Part shown: piece by piece, positions 50,412-59,488 of the stretch | Layout of the letters: each line of letters opens with the position of its first letter | How positions within the stretch are numbered: the first letter of the stretch is position 1 | From: JAIQFF01 sp963788505 | GTDB taxonomy: Bacteria > Acidobacteriota > Terriglobia > Terriglobales > Acidobacteriaceae | Length of the DNA stretch: 64,000 nt | Assembly (NCBI GenBank): GCA_963788505.1 | Contig: CAWBGY010000008.1 | Span: forward strand, 124,001-188,000 | Direction: 5' to 3' | Notes under the pieces: generated by a model | Seen by the model: only the letters and a program-made list of their open reading frames with translations | Databases searched by the model: none | Told to the model about the DNA's origin: nothing | Made by a program: the position numbers and the translations under genes

Positions 50412-50437
50412 GCAAAAGCCGCCGGATGGCCGGCGGC
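50412..50437 (-). terminator. Intrinsic terminator of the DksA-like gene
   Basis: GCCGCCGG (50418-50425), loop ATGG, CCGGCGGC (50430-50437): a perfect 8-bp stem. On the minus strand it is followed by TTTTGCG, 25 bases after the DksA-like stop. Confidence 0.65.
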
Positions 50438-50461
50438 CTGAGCGTTAAGAACCGTTTCAGT

Positions 50462-50830
50462 TCAGTGCGAAGTCTCCTCCAGAATTCCCTGTTCCAATTT
50501 TTCCTGGCAATCGATGCAGTGCCGTGTCCAGGGCACCGCCTCCAGGCGTTTGGCATTGATTTCCTTGCCGCAGGAAATGCATTCCCCAAAAGCGCCTTCG
50601 CGCAGCCGTTCCAAAGCGCCTTCCACCATCTGCAGGAGCTGACGGTCGTTGTTGCTCTGGTGAAAAAGAAATTCTTTGGTGTAGGAACTGGCAGCCCGGT
50701 CAGCGATGTCCTGGGCCGAGCCCTCGTCCACGGTGCGGCCGTCCTGCTCGGTGCGGGTGACCATGCGGCGCAACTCGACCTGCCGCGATTCCAATCTCTT
50801 CTTGAAGTACTCCAGTTTCTTTTTGTCCAT
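50462..50830 (-). CDS. DksA/TraR-family zinc-finger regulator
   Basis: 122 residues from ATG 50830. An N-terminal coiled coil (MDKKKLEYFKKRLESRQVEL) carries DIADRA, matching the DxxDxA tip that enters the RNA polymerase secondary channel. The C-terminal zinc finger is CISCGKEINAKRL... CIDC. DksA-like proteins adjust transcription, often with ppGpp. It stands alone, with its own terminator. A TTG at 50842 would add four residues. Confidence 0.9.
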   Translation of the reverse strand: MDKKKLEYFKKRLESRQVELRRMVTRTEQDGRTVDEGSAQDIADRAASSYTKEFLFHQSNNDRQLLQMVEGALERLREGAFGECISCGKEINAKRLEAVPWTRHCIDCQEKLEQGILEETSH

Positions 50831-50939
50831 GGATAATAACAATCGCGGCCCGTAGGCCGCGTCCTTAATGCGTCATCGGCTATGAGTCAAACGCAAATGA
50901 TATGCGCTTAAATTGAGATGCGTCAACTGCCCCTGGCGT

Positions 50940-52244
50940 CTAATCCCGGGCTGGAGCACTTTTGGGCGGGGAGGCTCCGCGCTTGATGGCTCGTTCCAGG
51001 GTCTGGTCCAACGCGGCCCGGGCTCGTTCGTATTCTGGCCGTGAAATGACGCCTTGCTTGTGCTCCACTTCCAACTGAAACAGCTCTTCTTTGAGCGCTT
51101 CAAGCAGCAATCCGGGCCGGCCCGCAGCCGGCTGCCGGGCCGGCGTACGAACCACACCTACGTCTGATGCATCGAAATCGGGAATGGTCGCAAGCGATCT
51201 TTCCGGAGACCGGGAGCGCTTCGTGATGTAGACGGCGCCCGCCGCCAGCACCACGGCAAAAACTCCGAGGATGTACCAGCGATATTTTTCCAGCGGATCG
51301 GGAGCGTCGATCGGCGGGCCCAGCCCGCCTCCGGGACGGGAATCGCGTCCGGCGCCGGCTGCGCCGCTCTCGGCAGGCGCGGGAGCGCCCGCGTCGCTCT
51401 CTTCGGCCAGGGTCCCGGTGCCCGAAATCTTGAACCCCAGGGGCTGGCCCAGTGCGGTGTTCGACGCCACCTGCACCGTGGCGCCCGGTTCCCGCGGATT
51501 TGCCCTGGCCTCGAAGCCGGTGCCCGGAGCGGCTGAAAACTGCATGGTCTTGGGCAGCATGACGACAAAGTGTTGCGCCGGGTACAGGGCCTTGGGATCG
51601 ATGCTCAACTCGCCGCTATAAGGGAGTTCGAAGCCAACCTGAAACAGGGTTTGGCCGGGGCGCAGCGGAAAAATGAAGGCGTAACGGTTCCGTTCCTTCT
51701 GGGGAACCGGGTCCGTCTTGAGCGGCTGCCCTCCCGCGGTTTCGGCGGAGGAATCGACGATCTTCGCTCCTTCGGGCAGGTAGAACTCAAAGTTCTGGTC
51801 GTTCATCTGGGTCCGCGGCGGACTGGACGGGTTGTTCACCGCGAACAGGCGGGTGACCTGCAACTGGTCCCCTTGCGCCTGAAACCGCATCACGTCGGCG
51901 GTGACGCTGATGTCGTTGAGCTTGCGGGAAACGTCGAAGACTTGTACTTCGACGGAATTCGTTCCCGGGGGCGCCATGCTGTGGTAGGTCACGCCCTGGT
52001 GGACGGCGCGAATCAGGTGCGGGCCGGTGTCTGGAAGTTTGAAGCTGAAGTGACCGCCGGCGTCGGACTTGGTGCGGGCAGCTTCTTCCATCCCCTGGCC
52101 CAGTTTGATCAGGATGACGTCGTCCCCGGCGGCAGGCTTGCCGGTGGTTCCGTTCTGAAGAGTGCCGTTTAAGGTTTGCGCCGAGGCCAAGCTGCCCAGC
52201 AGACAGGCCAGAGCGGCCACAACAATTCTCGAGGAGAGCCTCAA
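50940..52244 (-). CDS. Exported membrane-anchored protein linked to cytochrome c maturation
   Basis: 434 residues from TTG 52244, which overlaps the upstream stop (TTGA) and follows AGGGAG. Signal peptide IVVAALACLLGSLASA. The N-terminal part has a carboxypeptidase-regulatory-like fold (GKPAAGDDVILIKLG, SDAGGHFSFKLPDTGPHLI), then a beta-rich domain (about 110-280), a Gly/Ala/Pro linker, one membrane segment YILGVFAVVLAAGAVYI and a cytoplasmic helical tail (LLLEALKEELFQLEVEHKQG), which resembles the tail of CcmI. It is the last gene of the ccm operon and is known in this context in Acidobacteriota; biochemical role unknown. Confidence 0.75.
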   Translation of the reverse strand: MRLSSRIVVAALACLLGSLASAQTLNGTLQNGTTGKPAAGDDVILIKLGQGMEEAARTKSDAGGHFSFKLPDTGPHLIRAVHQGVTYHSMAPPGTNSVEVQVFDVSRKLNDISVTADVMRFQAQGDQLQVTRLFAVNNPSSPPRTQMNDQNFEFYLPEGAKIVDSSAETAGGQPLKTDPVPQKERNRYAFIFPLRPGQTLFQVGFELPYSGELSIDPKALYPAQHFVVMLPKTMQFSAAPGTGFEARANPREPGATVQVASNTALGQPLGFKISGTGTLAEESDAGAPAPAESGAAGAGRDSRPGGGLGPPIDAPDPLEKYRWYILGVFAVVLAAGAVYITKRSRSPERSLATIPDFDASDVGVVRTPARQPAAGRPGLLLEALKEELFQLEVEHKQGVISRPEYERARAALDQTLERAIKRGASPPKSAPARD

Positions 52245-52552
52245 ACTCGCGCTCCCTTTCCGGGGTGGAGTGCAGCCGTCGCGGTCTGTTCAATCCGCGC
52301 CATTTCCGCCAAAATGCCGGCCGCTTCATCCTCAAGCGATGACTTCAGCGACTGATAGTCCTGATCGGGAAGTTTGCCCGCCTGGTGTTCGAAATTCAGA
52401 TCGCGCAAGTTCTCATACACCATGTCCTTGCGCTCCTGCAAATATGCCAGCCGGGTTTTTTCCGGGCCCATCTGCAATCTTCCCGGAAGATAAAAAACAT
52501 AGAAGAGGACGCACAGCGTCACCATGGCGCAGGTGAGAGTTGCGACGCTCAT
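52241..52552 (-). CDS. Short CcmI-like cytochrome c biogenesis protein
   Basis: 103 residues from ATG 52552, with AAAGGAAA upstream. One membrane segment (VATLTCAMVTLCVLFYVFYL) followed by a helical tail with YLQERKDMVYENLRDLNFEH and GKLPDQDYQSLKSSLEDEAA. This is the pattern of the N-terminal part of CcmI, without its TPR domain. The tail closely resembles that of the next gene. It overlaps the ccmH stop (ATGA) and the following start (TTGA). Confidence 0.75.
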   Translation of the reverse strand: MSVATLTCAMVTLCVLFYVFYLPGRLQMGPEKTRLAYLQERKDMVYENLRDLNFEHQAGKLPDQDYQSLKSSLEDEAAGILAEMARIEQTATAALHPGKGARV

Positions 52553-53106
52553 AGTTGGGTTTCCTTTCGGGCCTGAGTACGAAAGCGTTCCAGCTCCCGG
52601 CCGCTCACCGGCAAGACGCCGCCCGGAGTAGCCAGCGCGGGCCTTTTTCTCCAGGCCAGCACGATGAACACGGTCGTCAGCAGGCCCAGGACAAGCGCCA
52701 GAAACGGCATGATCCATGCGACCCGGTTGAAGCCGGTACCGGTCGGCGCGGCCAGCACGGTGGGGCCGTATTTCTGCACGAAGTCCTGCAGCGTCAAATC
52801 GTCGTTTTCGCCGCGATCGAGTCCCGCCATGAGTTCGCCGCGCATGCGGTCGGAATAGGTGCAGCCCACGTGGTTACATTCGAGCAGGATCTGGTTGCAG
52901 CCACAGACGCACATCAGCTTGTGGCCCAGACTGTTGAAGCGCGCCCCCTCGTCACCCGCGCCGAGGAAGGCAAACACCATCACGCCCAGCAGCGCCACCT
53001 GCAGACCGCGTCGCAAGATCGGGTTCGGTGTTGGCATCTTCTTCATGGGACATGCCGGGCCGGATGGCGTCTGCCTGCCTTCCGTTACCCCGGAAACCAA
53101 CCGCAT
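52549..53106 (-). CDS. ccmH: Cytochrome c maturation protein CcmH
   Basis: 185 residues from ATG 53106, which overlaps the ccmF stop by one base; MKKMPTPNP is an alternative start. One N-terminal membrane segment (VALLGVMVFAFLGA), then HKLMCVCGCNQILLECNHVG in place of the proteobacterial LRCxxCQ motif, then MRGELMAGLDRGENDDLTLQ and the second segment WIMPFLALVLGLLTTVFIVL. CcmH reduces apocytochrome c before haem ligation. The five-Cys form CVCGC...C...C differs from the standard two-Cys motif. Confidence 0.88.
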   Translation of the reverse strand: MRLVSGVTEGRQTPSGPACPMKKMPTPNPILRRGLQVALLGVMVFAFLGAGDEGARFNSLGHKLMCVCGCNQILLECNHVGCTYSDRMRGELMAGLDRGENDDLTLQDFVQKYGPTVLAAPTGTGFNRVAWIMPFLALVLGLLTTVFIVLAWRKRPALATPGGVLPVSGRELERFRTQARKETQL

Positions 53107-55124
53107 CAGTCTCCAGCTCCCACGGGAGCGGGCTCAATCCGGGCCGGAGCGGGGACTCGGACCAGCGCAGCGTTCGGGATCAGGGCCAGCACAGTTCCGC
53201 CGATCATGATCAGGACTCCCACCCAGATCCACATGACCAGAGGATTCAGGTGCGCCTTGATGATGGGACGGCCGGTCTGTTCATTGAGCCCTTCATAGGT
53301 CAGGTAAAGGTCTTCCTTGTAGGTCGAGCGAATTCGGGGCAGGGTTTGCGGCTGCTGGCTGGCCTTGTAAAAGCGCCGCTCGGGATACATGGTCTCGATC
53401 TTGCGATCGCCCTTGAAGACGTTGATGATGGCCCACTCGTTGCTGTAATTCGGATTGTCATCCTGGGTGTACGACTCGCAGACCAGGGTGTAGGGGCCGA
53501 TGGTCATCTTGTCGCCAAAGCCCATCTCCTTCTCTTTGTCCTGGTTGAAGGGCGTGCCCAGGATTCCGATGATCACAACCGCCACGCCAAAATGCACGAC
53601 GTATCCGCCGTAGCGGCGCGTGTTGCGATGCCACAAGTGCCCGATCGAAGCCAGCAGGTTTTGCCCGGTATGGCGCGAGATCACGCGGCCCCCGCGGATA
53701 AATTCCGAGGTCACGGTCAAGGCGACCAGCGCCGCCAGCATGGCGGCCATGAGCGCATAAAAATAAGCAATATCCAGCCAGGGACGAACGCCGAAGGCGA
53801 CCATGAGGATTCCGACCACAAGCGCGCCCAGAGCCGGCCACTTGAAATTCCGCTGCAGGCTCTCAAATGACGTCTTGCGCCAGGCCAGCAACGGGCCCAC
53901 CGCCGTCAGCAACAGCAGCAACAGCGTAACCGGAATCGCCACCTTGTTGTAGAAAGGAGGCCCCACCGTGACCTTGTTGCCCTGCACATACTCCGAGATC
54001 AGGGGAAACCACGTGCCCCAGAGCACCGTGAAGCAAGCCAGCAGCAGCAGCAGGTTGTTGAACAGGAAACTCGACTCGCGCGAAATCAGCGATTCGAGCT
54101 TGTGCTCGCTGCGCAGGTGCGACTTGTTCTTGAAAAAGAAAAACGTAAAAGTGACGAAGGTGATCAGCAGAAACCACTTGAACCATCCGCCAATCGAAGA
54201 CTGCGCAAAAGCATGCACCGAACTGATGATTCCGCTGCGGGTGAGGAAAGTCCCCAGAATGGCCAGCCAGAACGTGGCGAAGATCAGCCACATGTTCCAC
54301 ATCTTCAGCATGCCGCGTTTTTCCTGCATCATCACCGAGTGCAGAAAGGCGGTGCCCGTCAGCCAGGGCATGAGCGAAGCGTTCTCGACCGGGTCCCATC
54401 CCCAATAGCCGCCCCAGCCCAGAACTGAATACGCCCAATGCGCCCCGAGAAACACTCCGCAGGTGAGGAAGGCCCAGGTCACCATGGTCCAGCGGCGGGT
54501 GATGCGGATCCACTTTTCCCCGGGATAGCGCATGATTAACGCGCCCAGAGCAAAGGCGAAGGGCACGGTGAAGCCCACGTATCCCAGGTACAGCATGGGC
54601 GGATGGATCACCATTTCCGGATACTGCAGCAGTGGGTTCAGGCCGGCGCCGTCCGCAGGCAAGGTCCCCTGCATGAGCGCAAAAGGATGGGCAGCGAAAT
54701 TCAGCAGCAGCAGGAAGAAAACCTGCACCGCGGCAATAATGGCGGACGCATAAGCGAAAAGCCTTGCGTCGGTCTTGTGCCGCAACCGCAAAACCAGCCC
54801 GTACGCCGCCAGCAACAACGACCAGAACAACAGCGAACCTTCCTGCCCTGACCACAGTGTGGCAAACTTATACGGCGCCGGCAGATCGCGATTGCTGTGA
54901 TGAAAAATGTAGGCGATGGAAAAATCATTCTGGAAGGCGCAGATGACCAGAATAAGGGCCGCGAGAAATACGACGGCAAAGGTCGCGATGCCGGCCCGCC
55001 GCGCGGTTTCTCCCAACCGCTCCGAGCCTGGCCCGGGTCGAGCCAAGGCTAGCACCCCCGCCAGGAATGAGTAGGTACTCAGTGCCAACGCGAGCAAAAG
55101 CGCAAAACTACCAATTTGAGGCAT
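53106..55124 (-). CDS. ccmF: Cytochrome c haem lyase subunit CcmF
   Basis: 672 residues from ATG 55124. About 15 membrane segments. The WWD-type haem-handling signature WGGYWGWDPVENASLMPWL is present, with conserved His in VIHPPMLYLGYVGF and HALRSE-like loops. The C-terminal soluble part (GDKMTIGPYTLVCESYTQDD) precedes a last membrane segment. CcmF with CcmH attaches haem to apocytochromes c in the periplasm. It heads the local four-gene ccm operon; ccmE or ccmABC are not in the window. Confidence 0.95.
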   Translation of the reverse strand: MPQIGSFALLLALALSTYSFLAGVLALARPGPGSERLGETARRAGIATFAVVFLAALILVICAFQNDFSIAYIFHHSNRDLPAPYKFATLWSGQEGSLLFWSLLLAAYGLVLRLRHKTDARLFAYASAIIAAVQVFFLLLLNFAAHPFALMQGTLPADGAGLNPLLQYPEMVIHPPMLYLGYVGFTVPFAFALGALIMRYPGEKWIRITRRWTMVTWAFLTCGVFLGAHWAYSVLGWGGYWGWDPVENASLMPWLTGTAFLHSVMMQEKRGMLKMWNMWLIFATFWLAILGTFLTRSGIISSVHAFAQSSIGGWFKWFLLITFVTFTFFFFKNKSHLRSEHKLESLISRESSFLFNNLLLLLACFTVLWGTWFPLISEYVQGNKVTVGPPFYNKVAIPVTLLLLLLTAVGPLLAWRKTSFESLQRNFKWPALGALVVGILMVAFGVRPWLDIAYFYALMAAMLAALVALTVTSEFIRGGRVISRHTGQNLLASIGHLWHRNTRRYGGYVVHFGVAVVIIGILGTPFNQDKEKEMGFGDKMTIGPYTLVCESYTQDDNPNYSNEWAIINVFKGDRKIETMYPERRFYKASQQPQTLPRIRSTYKEDLYLTYEGLNEQTGRPIIKAHLNPLVMWIWVGVLIMIGGTVLALIPNAALVRVPAPARIEPAPVGAGD

Positions 55125-55313
55125 GGGGAAGCCCGACTCGGTATTTTTTCAGAAACGGCGGACTAAGGCAACTGGCGAGCGCGGAAGGGCTGAGCCAGAA
55201 CGACCGGATAGCGCGCAGTTACTCGCTTTCCTGGCACCGAAACCAGGCCAAAAATATTCCCAACCCTGCGTCAGTACGACGCAAGGCGAAGGCGCGCCCC
55301 GAACCTCAGAGCC

Positions 55314-55544
55314 CTAAGCGTTCTGGAGATGGCCGTTGCGGGCCAGGACTTCCTGCTCCGCTACCAGCCAATCCTCATCTTCGTGGCCAGGCGTGTATCC
55401 ACGCTTGGCGTACAGTTCGTACGCGCGCTGGCGGATTTCGCCCTCCAGGCCTGCGGTAGACGAGTTCTGGTTGCGCTCAAAAGGGTTAACTGCGGGCGCA
55501 GCGACGTGCTTCCTGCGGGTGTTGCCATTACCAACTCGGGCCAT
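55314..55544 (-). CDS. DUF2934 protein
   Basis: 76 residues. IRQRAYELYAKRGYTPGHED followed by EDWLVAEQEVL is the DUF2934 signature, a short helical motif common in Acidobacteriota and some Proteobacteria. The Arg/Lys-rich N-terminus (GNTRRKHVAAP) could bind nucleic acid. Function unknown; no operon partner. The gap 55545-55758 shows nothing definite. Confidence 0.75.
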   Translation of the reverse strand: MARVGNGNTRRKHVAAPAVNPFERNQNSSTAGLEGEIRQRAYELYAKRGYTPGHEDEDWLVAEQEVLARNGHLQNA

Positions 55545-55758
55545 GATCGGCTACTCCTTAAGCAGATACCAGGTTCAGCAATGAGCCGAACTGATGAATG
55601 AGCCACTCACAAATTGGACGCCATCCCAGGATGGCTCCTGCAATAGATTGTGGCGGATGAACATATAAATCATAGACCGAATGGCTGTGGATGGGGAGGG
55701 GAGAAGCAAGAAAATATTGATTTGCTCGGAACAATTTTGGTAATCGCTTACCTGAGGG

Positions 55759-58700
55759 CTAGTAAAAATCGTGCGAACTGGTCTCGGCCCGGGTAATCAA
55801 TAAAGGCATTACCCGCTGCGCCTTTACGGAGATAACGTTGTCCTGATTTTGCAGAATGCCCTCCACCATTAGAAACTGCTCAGAACTCACCAGCAGACGA
55901 TTTTTCTGAAACAGGTCCGGCACAAGGATGGCATTGGCCACTCCAGTCTCGTCCTCCAGACTGAGAAAGACAAAACCTTTGGCGGTGCCGGGGCGCTGCC
56001 GTGCGATGACGCATCCTCCAATTCGCAGATGCTGCCCGTTGGGAATGCCGGCGAGATCGCTGGCTTTGCAAACTCCCATGGCGTCCATGCGCGCGCGATG
56101 ATAGGCCATGGGGTGCGGTCCCACGGTCAGGCCGGTGCCACGAAAATCGGCCACCAGCCGCTCCTCAGGATTCATAGGGCGCAGCGGAGATTTGGCGTCC
56201 GGCTCGGGAAGTTCATCGAGTAGCGGCCCGGAGCGGCGGACAGAGCGTTCGATTTGCCAGAGCGCATCGCGGCGATGCAGTTTCCGGAGGCCGGAACTGG
56301 GAACCGGGAACTCCAAACTGGAAACTGAATTCAAAGCCCCAATTTCCCCCAGCGTATTCAATTCGTCCTTGCGCAATTCGGGTATGCGATGGATGAGATC
56401 GTGAATGGAAGCGAATGGTGCGAGGTTGCGCTGGCGAATGATTGCCTGAGTAGCCTCTTCGCGCAATCCACGCACATAACGAAGGCCGAGGCGTAGAGCC
56501 GGCGTTCCCTCGACTTGGTTCAGGACAGGCCCACCGTCCGGCAGTCTCGTTGAGGCCAGGTTCTTCCGCCCCTCCAGGGCTCCGCTCTCTTCTATCATTC
56601 CGTTCCCACGGCTTACGCCGTGGGCTACATTCTTGCGCCGCTCCGCGGCTGGAGTTTCAACTCCTTCGACGCTATCTTCCCGGCAATGTTTTTGGCCAAC
56701 GACCAATGACGAACGACCAACGACCGTCCTGACGACTGACGACTGACGACCGACGACTGCTCCAACGACCGTGCACTCCCACTCCGACTTCATCACATCA
56801 ATGGGAAATATCTTCAGCCCGTGGCGCTGCGCGTCTTTCAAAATCGTGGCCGGACGGTAAAAGCCCATAGGCTGGTTATTCAGCAACGCAGCCGTGAAAG
56901 CGGCCAGGTAGTGACACTTCAGATAGGCGCTGGCATAGGCGATCAACGCGAAGCTGGCGGCATGGGACTCGGGAAATCCATACAGCGCGAAAGAAGTAAT
57001 CGAAAGCACGATCTGCTCCTGCGCCTCGCGTGAAATTCCATTGCGCGCCATGCCGGCGCGAAGCTTGGCTTCGATCTCCTGCATGCGTTTTTCCGAGCGT
57101 TTGAATCCCATGGCCCGGCGCAACTCTTCCGCTTCGCCGCCACTGAATCCGGCGACCACCATGGCCATGCGCAATAACTGCTCCTGAAAAAGCGGGACAC
57201 CCAGGGTGCGCTTCAACACCGGTTCAAGCGAAGGATGCGGATAGGTAATCTGCTCGCGTCCCATGCGGCGCTGTAAAAAGGGATTCACCATCTGCCCCAC
57301 AATCGGGCCGGGACGAATGATGGCAACCTGCACCACGATGTCATAGAAACGCATGGGACGCAGGCGCGGCAGGCACGACATCTGGGCCCGGCTTTCGACC
57401 TGAAACATGCCGATGGTGTCGGCCTTTTGCAGCGTGGCGTAAACCGCGGGGTCGTCCGCCGGCAGGTGGGCGAGGTCGACTTCTTCGCCGTAATGATCGC
57501 GGATGAGCGTGATGGAATCTTCCAGCGCGGCCATCATGCCCAGTCCCAGCAAATCCACTTTGATGATGCCCAGGTCAGCGCAATCTTCCTTGTCCCACTG
57601 CACCACCACGCGGCCCGGCATGGACGCGGGTTCGAGCGGGACCACGGAATCGAGTTGTCCCTGGCAGATGACCATGCCGCCGGAGTGCTGACCCAGATGG
57701 CGCGGCAAATCCTGCACCGCTTCACACAACTCAAAATATTTGCGCAGGCGGGGATGATTCAGATCCAGGCCAGCGTCGTGAAAGCGATGGTCGAGCGCGT
57801 CATGCGCATCGCGGTATTCCCAGGTGGAAACGGCGGTGGAAACTTTGTCCAGAGTTTCGGGATCGAAACCCAGGGCCTTGCCCATTTCGCGCGACGCCAT
57901 GCGATTGCGATAGGTGATGACGTTGGCGGTCATGGCGGCGCCGCGTTCGCCGTAACGTTTGTACAAATATTGAATGACGCGCTCGCGCTGATCGCCACTG
58001 GGCAGGTCGAGATCGATGTCGGGCCACTCGCCGCGCTCCTCAGACAAGAAACGTTCGAACAGCAGTTCCATGCCGATGGGATCGACCGCCGTGATGCCCA
58101 GCGAATAGCAGACGGCGCTGTTGGCGGCGGAACCGCGTCCCTGGACAAGAATATTTTCCTCGCGGCAGAAGCGGACCAGGTCCCACACAATCAGGAAGTA
58201 GCCGGGTAGCTTGAGTTTCTCGATCAGAGCCAGCTCACGCTCAATCTGGCGCTGGGCACGGCTTTTGAGACCGGCTTCGGACCGGCCATAGCGTTGCTGA
58301 AAACCCACCCGGGTGCGTTCGCGCAGAAAAGACATCATGGTCTCGCCCGCAGGCACGGGGTATTTGGGGAATTCATACCCCAGAGCCTCCAGCGTGAATT
58401 CGAGCCGGGATGACAGCTCCACCGTATTGGCCAGGGCCTCGGGCAGGTCGGAAAAAAGCTGCTGCATCTGCTGCGGCGATTTCAGATGACGCTCCGAGTT
58501 GCGCGCCAGCAGACGCCCGGCAGTCGCCAACGTGCAATGGTTGCGAATCGCAGTGAATACGTCGCAGAGCTCACGCTCCCGCGGGGTCGCATAGCAGACA
58601 CCATTTGTTGCCAGCAGCGGGAGCTTGAGCGAGCGGGCAATCTCGATGGTGGCGCGGTTGCGCACTTCCTGCTGGCGATCAAAGTGGCGTTGCAGTTCCA

Positions 58701-59253
58701 CATAAACGTTGCCCGGGCCAAAAATGCCGGCCAGAAATTCCACTGAGCGCCGGGCTTCTTCCACGCCGCCGCGGGCCAGCGCGGCAGCGAGCGGGCCATC
58801 ATCGCCGCCGGTAAGGCAGATCAACCCGGCAGCATGTTCCTCAAGTTCCTCTCCGCGGACAGCGCCTTCGCCTTTCTGTGCCCGCAGTTTCATTTTTGTG
58901 ATCATCCGGCAGAGGTTCTGGTAGCCGGCGCGGGAAGAGACGAGCAGGGGAAGGCGGAATGAATTGCGGATTTTAGATTTCAGATCGCAGATTGATTCGG
59001 ATTTACTGGATTTTAAATCTGTAATCTTCAATCTAAAATCTGCAATCTCGCACGTCACCTCCGCCCCCATATGCGCCTTGATCTTCGCCTTCTTTGCCGC
59101 CATGTAGAAACGGGGCGCGCCATAAACGCCGTCCCGATCGAGCAGCGCCATAGCCGGCATCTGCAGGTGCTGGCACATGGCAATCAGGTCCTCGGGCAGA
59201 GAGGCGCCTTCGAGAAAACTGAAAGCGGAGCGGGAATGGAGTTCAATGAACAT
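55759..59253 (-). CDS. dnaE2: Error-prone DNA polymerase DnaE2 with repeat-derived in-frame inserts
   Basis: 1164 residues from ATG 59253. C-family polymerase for damage-induced mutagenesis: PHP domain start FIELHSRSAFSFLEGASLPE, palm with GRGSAANSAVCYSLGI and the catalytic PDIDLDLPSGD, then DLLGLGMMAAL, FPESHAASFALIAYASAYLK and an OB domain (GCVIARQRPGTAKGFVFLSLED). Three stretches are translated intergenic repeats: residues about 70-98, 829-899 and 973-991. Without them length would be about 1047, normal for DnaE2. imuA/imuB, its usual partners, are not adjacent. No LexA box could be assigned. Confidence 0.93.
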   Translation of the reverse strand: MFIELHSRSAFSFLEGASLPEDLIAMCQHLQMPAMALLDRDGVYGAPRFYMAAKKAKIKAHMGAEVTCEIADFRLKITDLKSSKSESICDLKSKIRNSFRLPLLVSSRAGYQNLCRMITKMKLRAQKGEGAVRGEELEEHAAGLICLTGGDDGPLAAALARGGVEEARRSVEFLAGIFGPGNVYVELQRHFDRQQEVRNRATIEIARSLKLPLLATNGVCYATPRERELCDVFTAIRNHCTLATAGRLLARNSERHLKSPQQMQQLFSDLPEALANTVELSSRLEFTLEALGYEFPKYPVPAGETMMSFLRERTRVGFQQRYGRSEAGLKSRAQRQIERELALIEKLKLPGYFLIVWDLVRFCREENILVQGRGSAANSAVCYSLGITAVDPIGMELLFERFLSEERGEWPDIDLDLPSGDQRERVIQYLYKRYGERGAAMTANVITYRNRMASREMGKALGFDPETLDKVSTAVSTWEYRDAHDALDHRFHDAGLDLNHPRLRKYFELCEAVQDLPRHLGQHSGGMVICQGQLDSVVPLEPASMPGRVVVQWDKEDCADLGIIKVDLLGLGMMAALEDSITLIRDHYGEEVDLAHLPADDPAVYATLQKADTIGMFQVESRAQMSCLPRLRPMRFYDIVVQVAIIRPGPIVGQMVNPFLQRRMGREQITYPHPSLEPVLKRTLGVPLFQEQLLRMAMVVAGFSGGEAEELRRAMGFKRSEKRMQEIEAKLRAGMARNGISREAQEQIVLSITSFALYGFPESHAASFALIAYASAYLKCHYLAAFTAALLNNQPMGFYRPATILKDAQRHGLKIFPIDVMKSEWECTVVGAVVGRQSSVVRTVVGRSSLVVGQKHCREDSVEGVETPAAERRKNVAHGVSRGNGMIEESGALEGRKNLASTRLPDGGPVLNQVEGTPALRLGLRYVRGLREEATQAIIRQRNLAPFASIHDLIHRIPELRKDELNTLGEIGALNSVSSLEFPVPSSGLRKLHRRDALWQIERSVRRSGPLLDELPEPDAKSPLRPMNPEERLVADFRGTGLTVGPHPMAYHRARMDAMGVCKASDLAGIPNGQHLRIGGCVIARQRPGTAKGFVFLSLEDETGVANAILVPDLFQKNRLLVSSEQFLMVEGILQNQDNVISVKAQRVMPLLITRAETSSHDFY
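56281..56337. repeat. Word repeat inside dnaE2 (GAACTGGGAACC type)
   Basis: GGAACTGGGAACCGGGAACTCC followed by AAACTGGAAACTGAATTC is the same kind of phrase as CGAGAACTGGGAACTTGTGAC at about 24268. It is translated on the minus strand as part of SSLEFPVPSSGL, residues about 973-991. Confidence 0.6.
56562..56768. repeat. Composite repeat block inside dnaE2
   Basis: CCCACGGCTTACGCCGTGGG is a perfect hairpin. The region 56697-56768 is a run of CGACCAACGACCGTCCTGAC and GACTGACGACTGACGACC words, like 15415-15450. It is translated as residues about 829-899 (GRQSSVVRTVVGRSSLVVGQ and on), between conserved DnaE2 blocks. Confidence 0.7.
58963..59046. repeat. Palindromic repeat inside dnaE2 (ATTGCGGATTTTAGATT type)
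   Basis: ATTGCGGATTTTAGATTT (58963-58980) and AATCTAAAATCTGCAAT (59030-59046) are inverted arms with one mismatch. It is translated within the PHP domain as residues about 70-98 (ADFRLKITDLKSSKSESICD and on). Related words lie between hlyD and the ABC ATPase gene at 36788-36825. Confidence 0.75.
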
Positions 59254-59488
59254 CGTCCCTGGCTGGAGGGATGTACTCTAGTTTCGCTATTTATTCGCCT
59301 ATGATTTTGCCGCGCAAGAGTCAGGTTGTCAACTGAGGGGGGACGGACCATTCGCGGAAAGACTGAGGCTGAGGTGAAGATGAGCAACAACGCGAGATAA
59401 ACCCAGTGTTTAGTTTCTGGTTCTCAGTTCTCAGTTGCAGTGAAATGGCGGCGTGCTTTTGAGGAGGCCTGCCGCCATGACCAGGGAC

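Noticed and set aside
52555..53298. 247-codon ORF antisense to ccmH/ccmF
   Set aside because: It is a shadow of two well-supported membrane proteins, with no recognisable domain.
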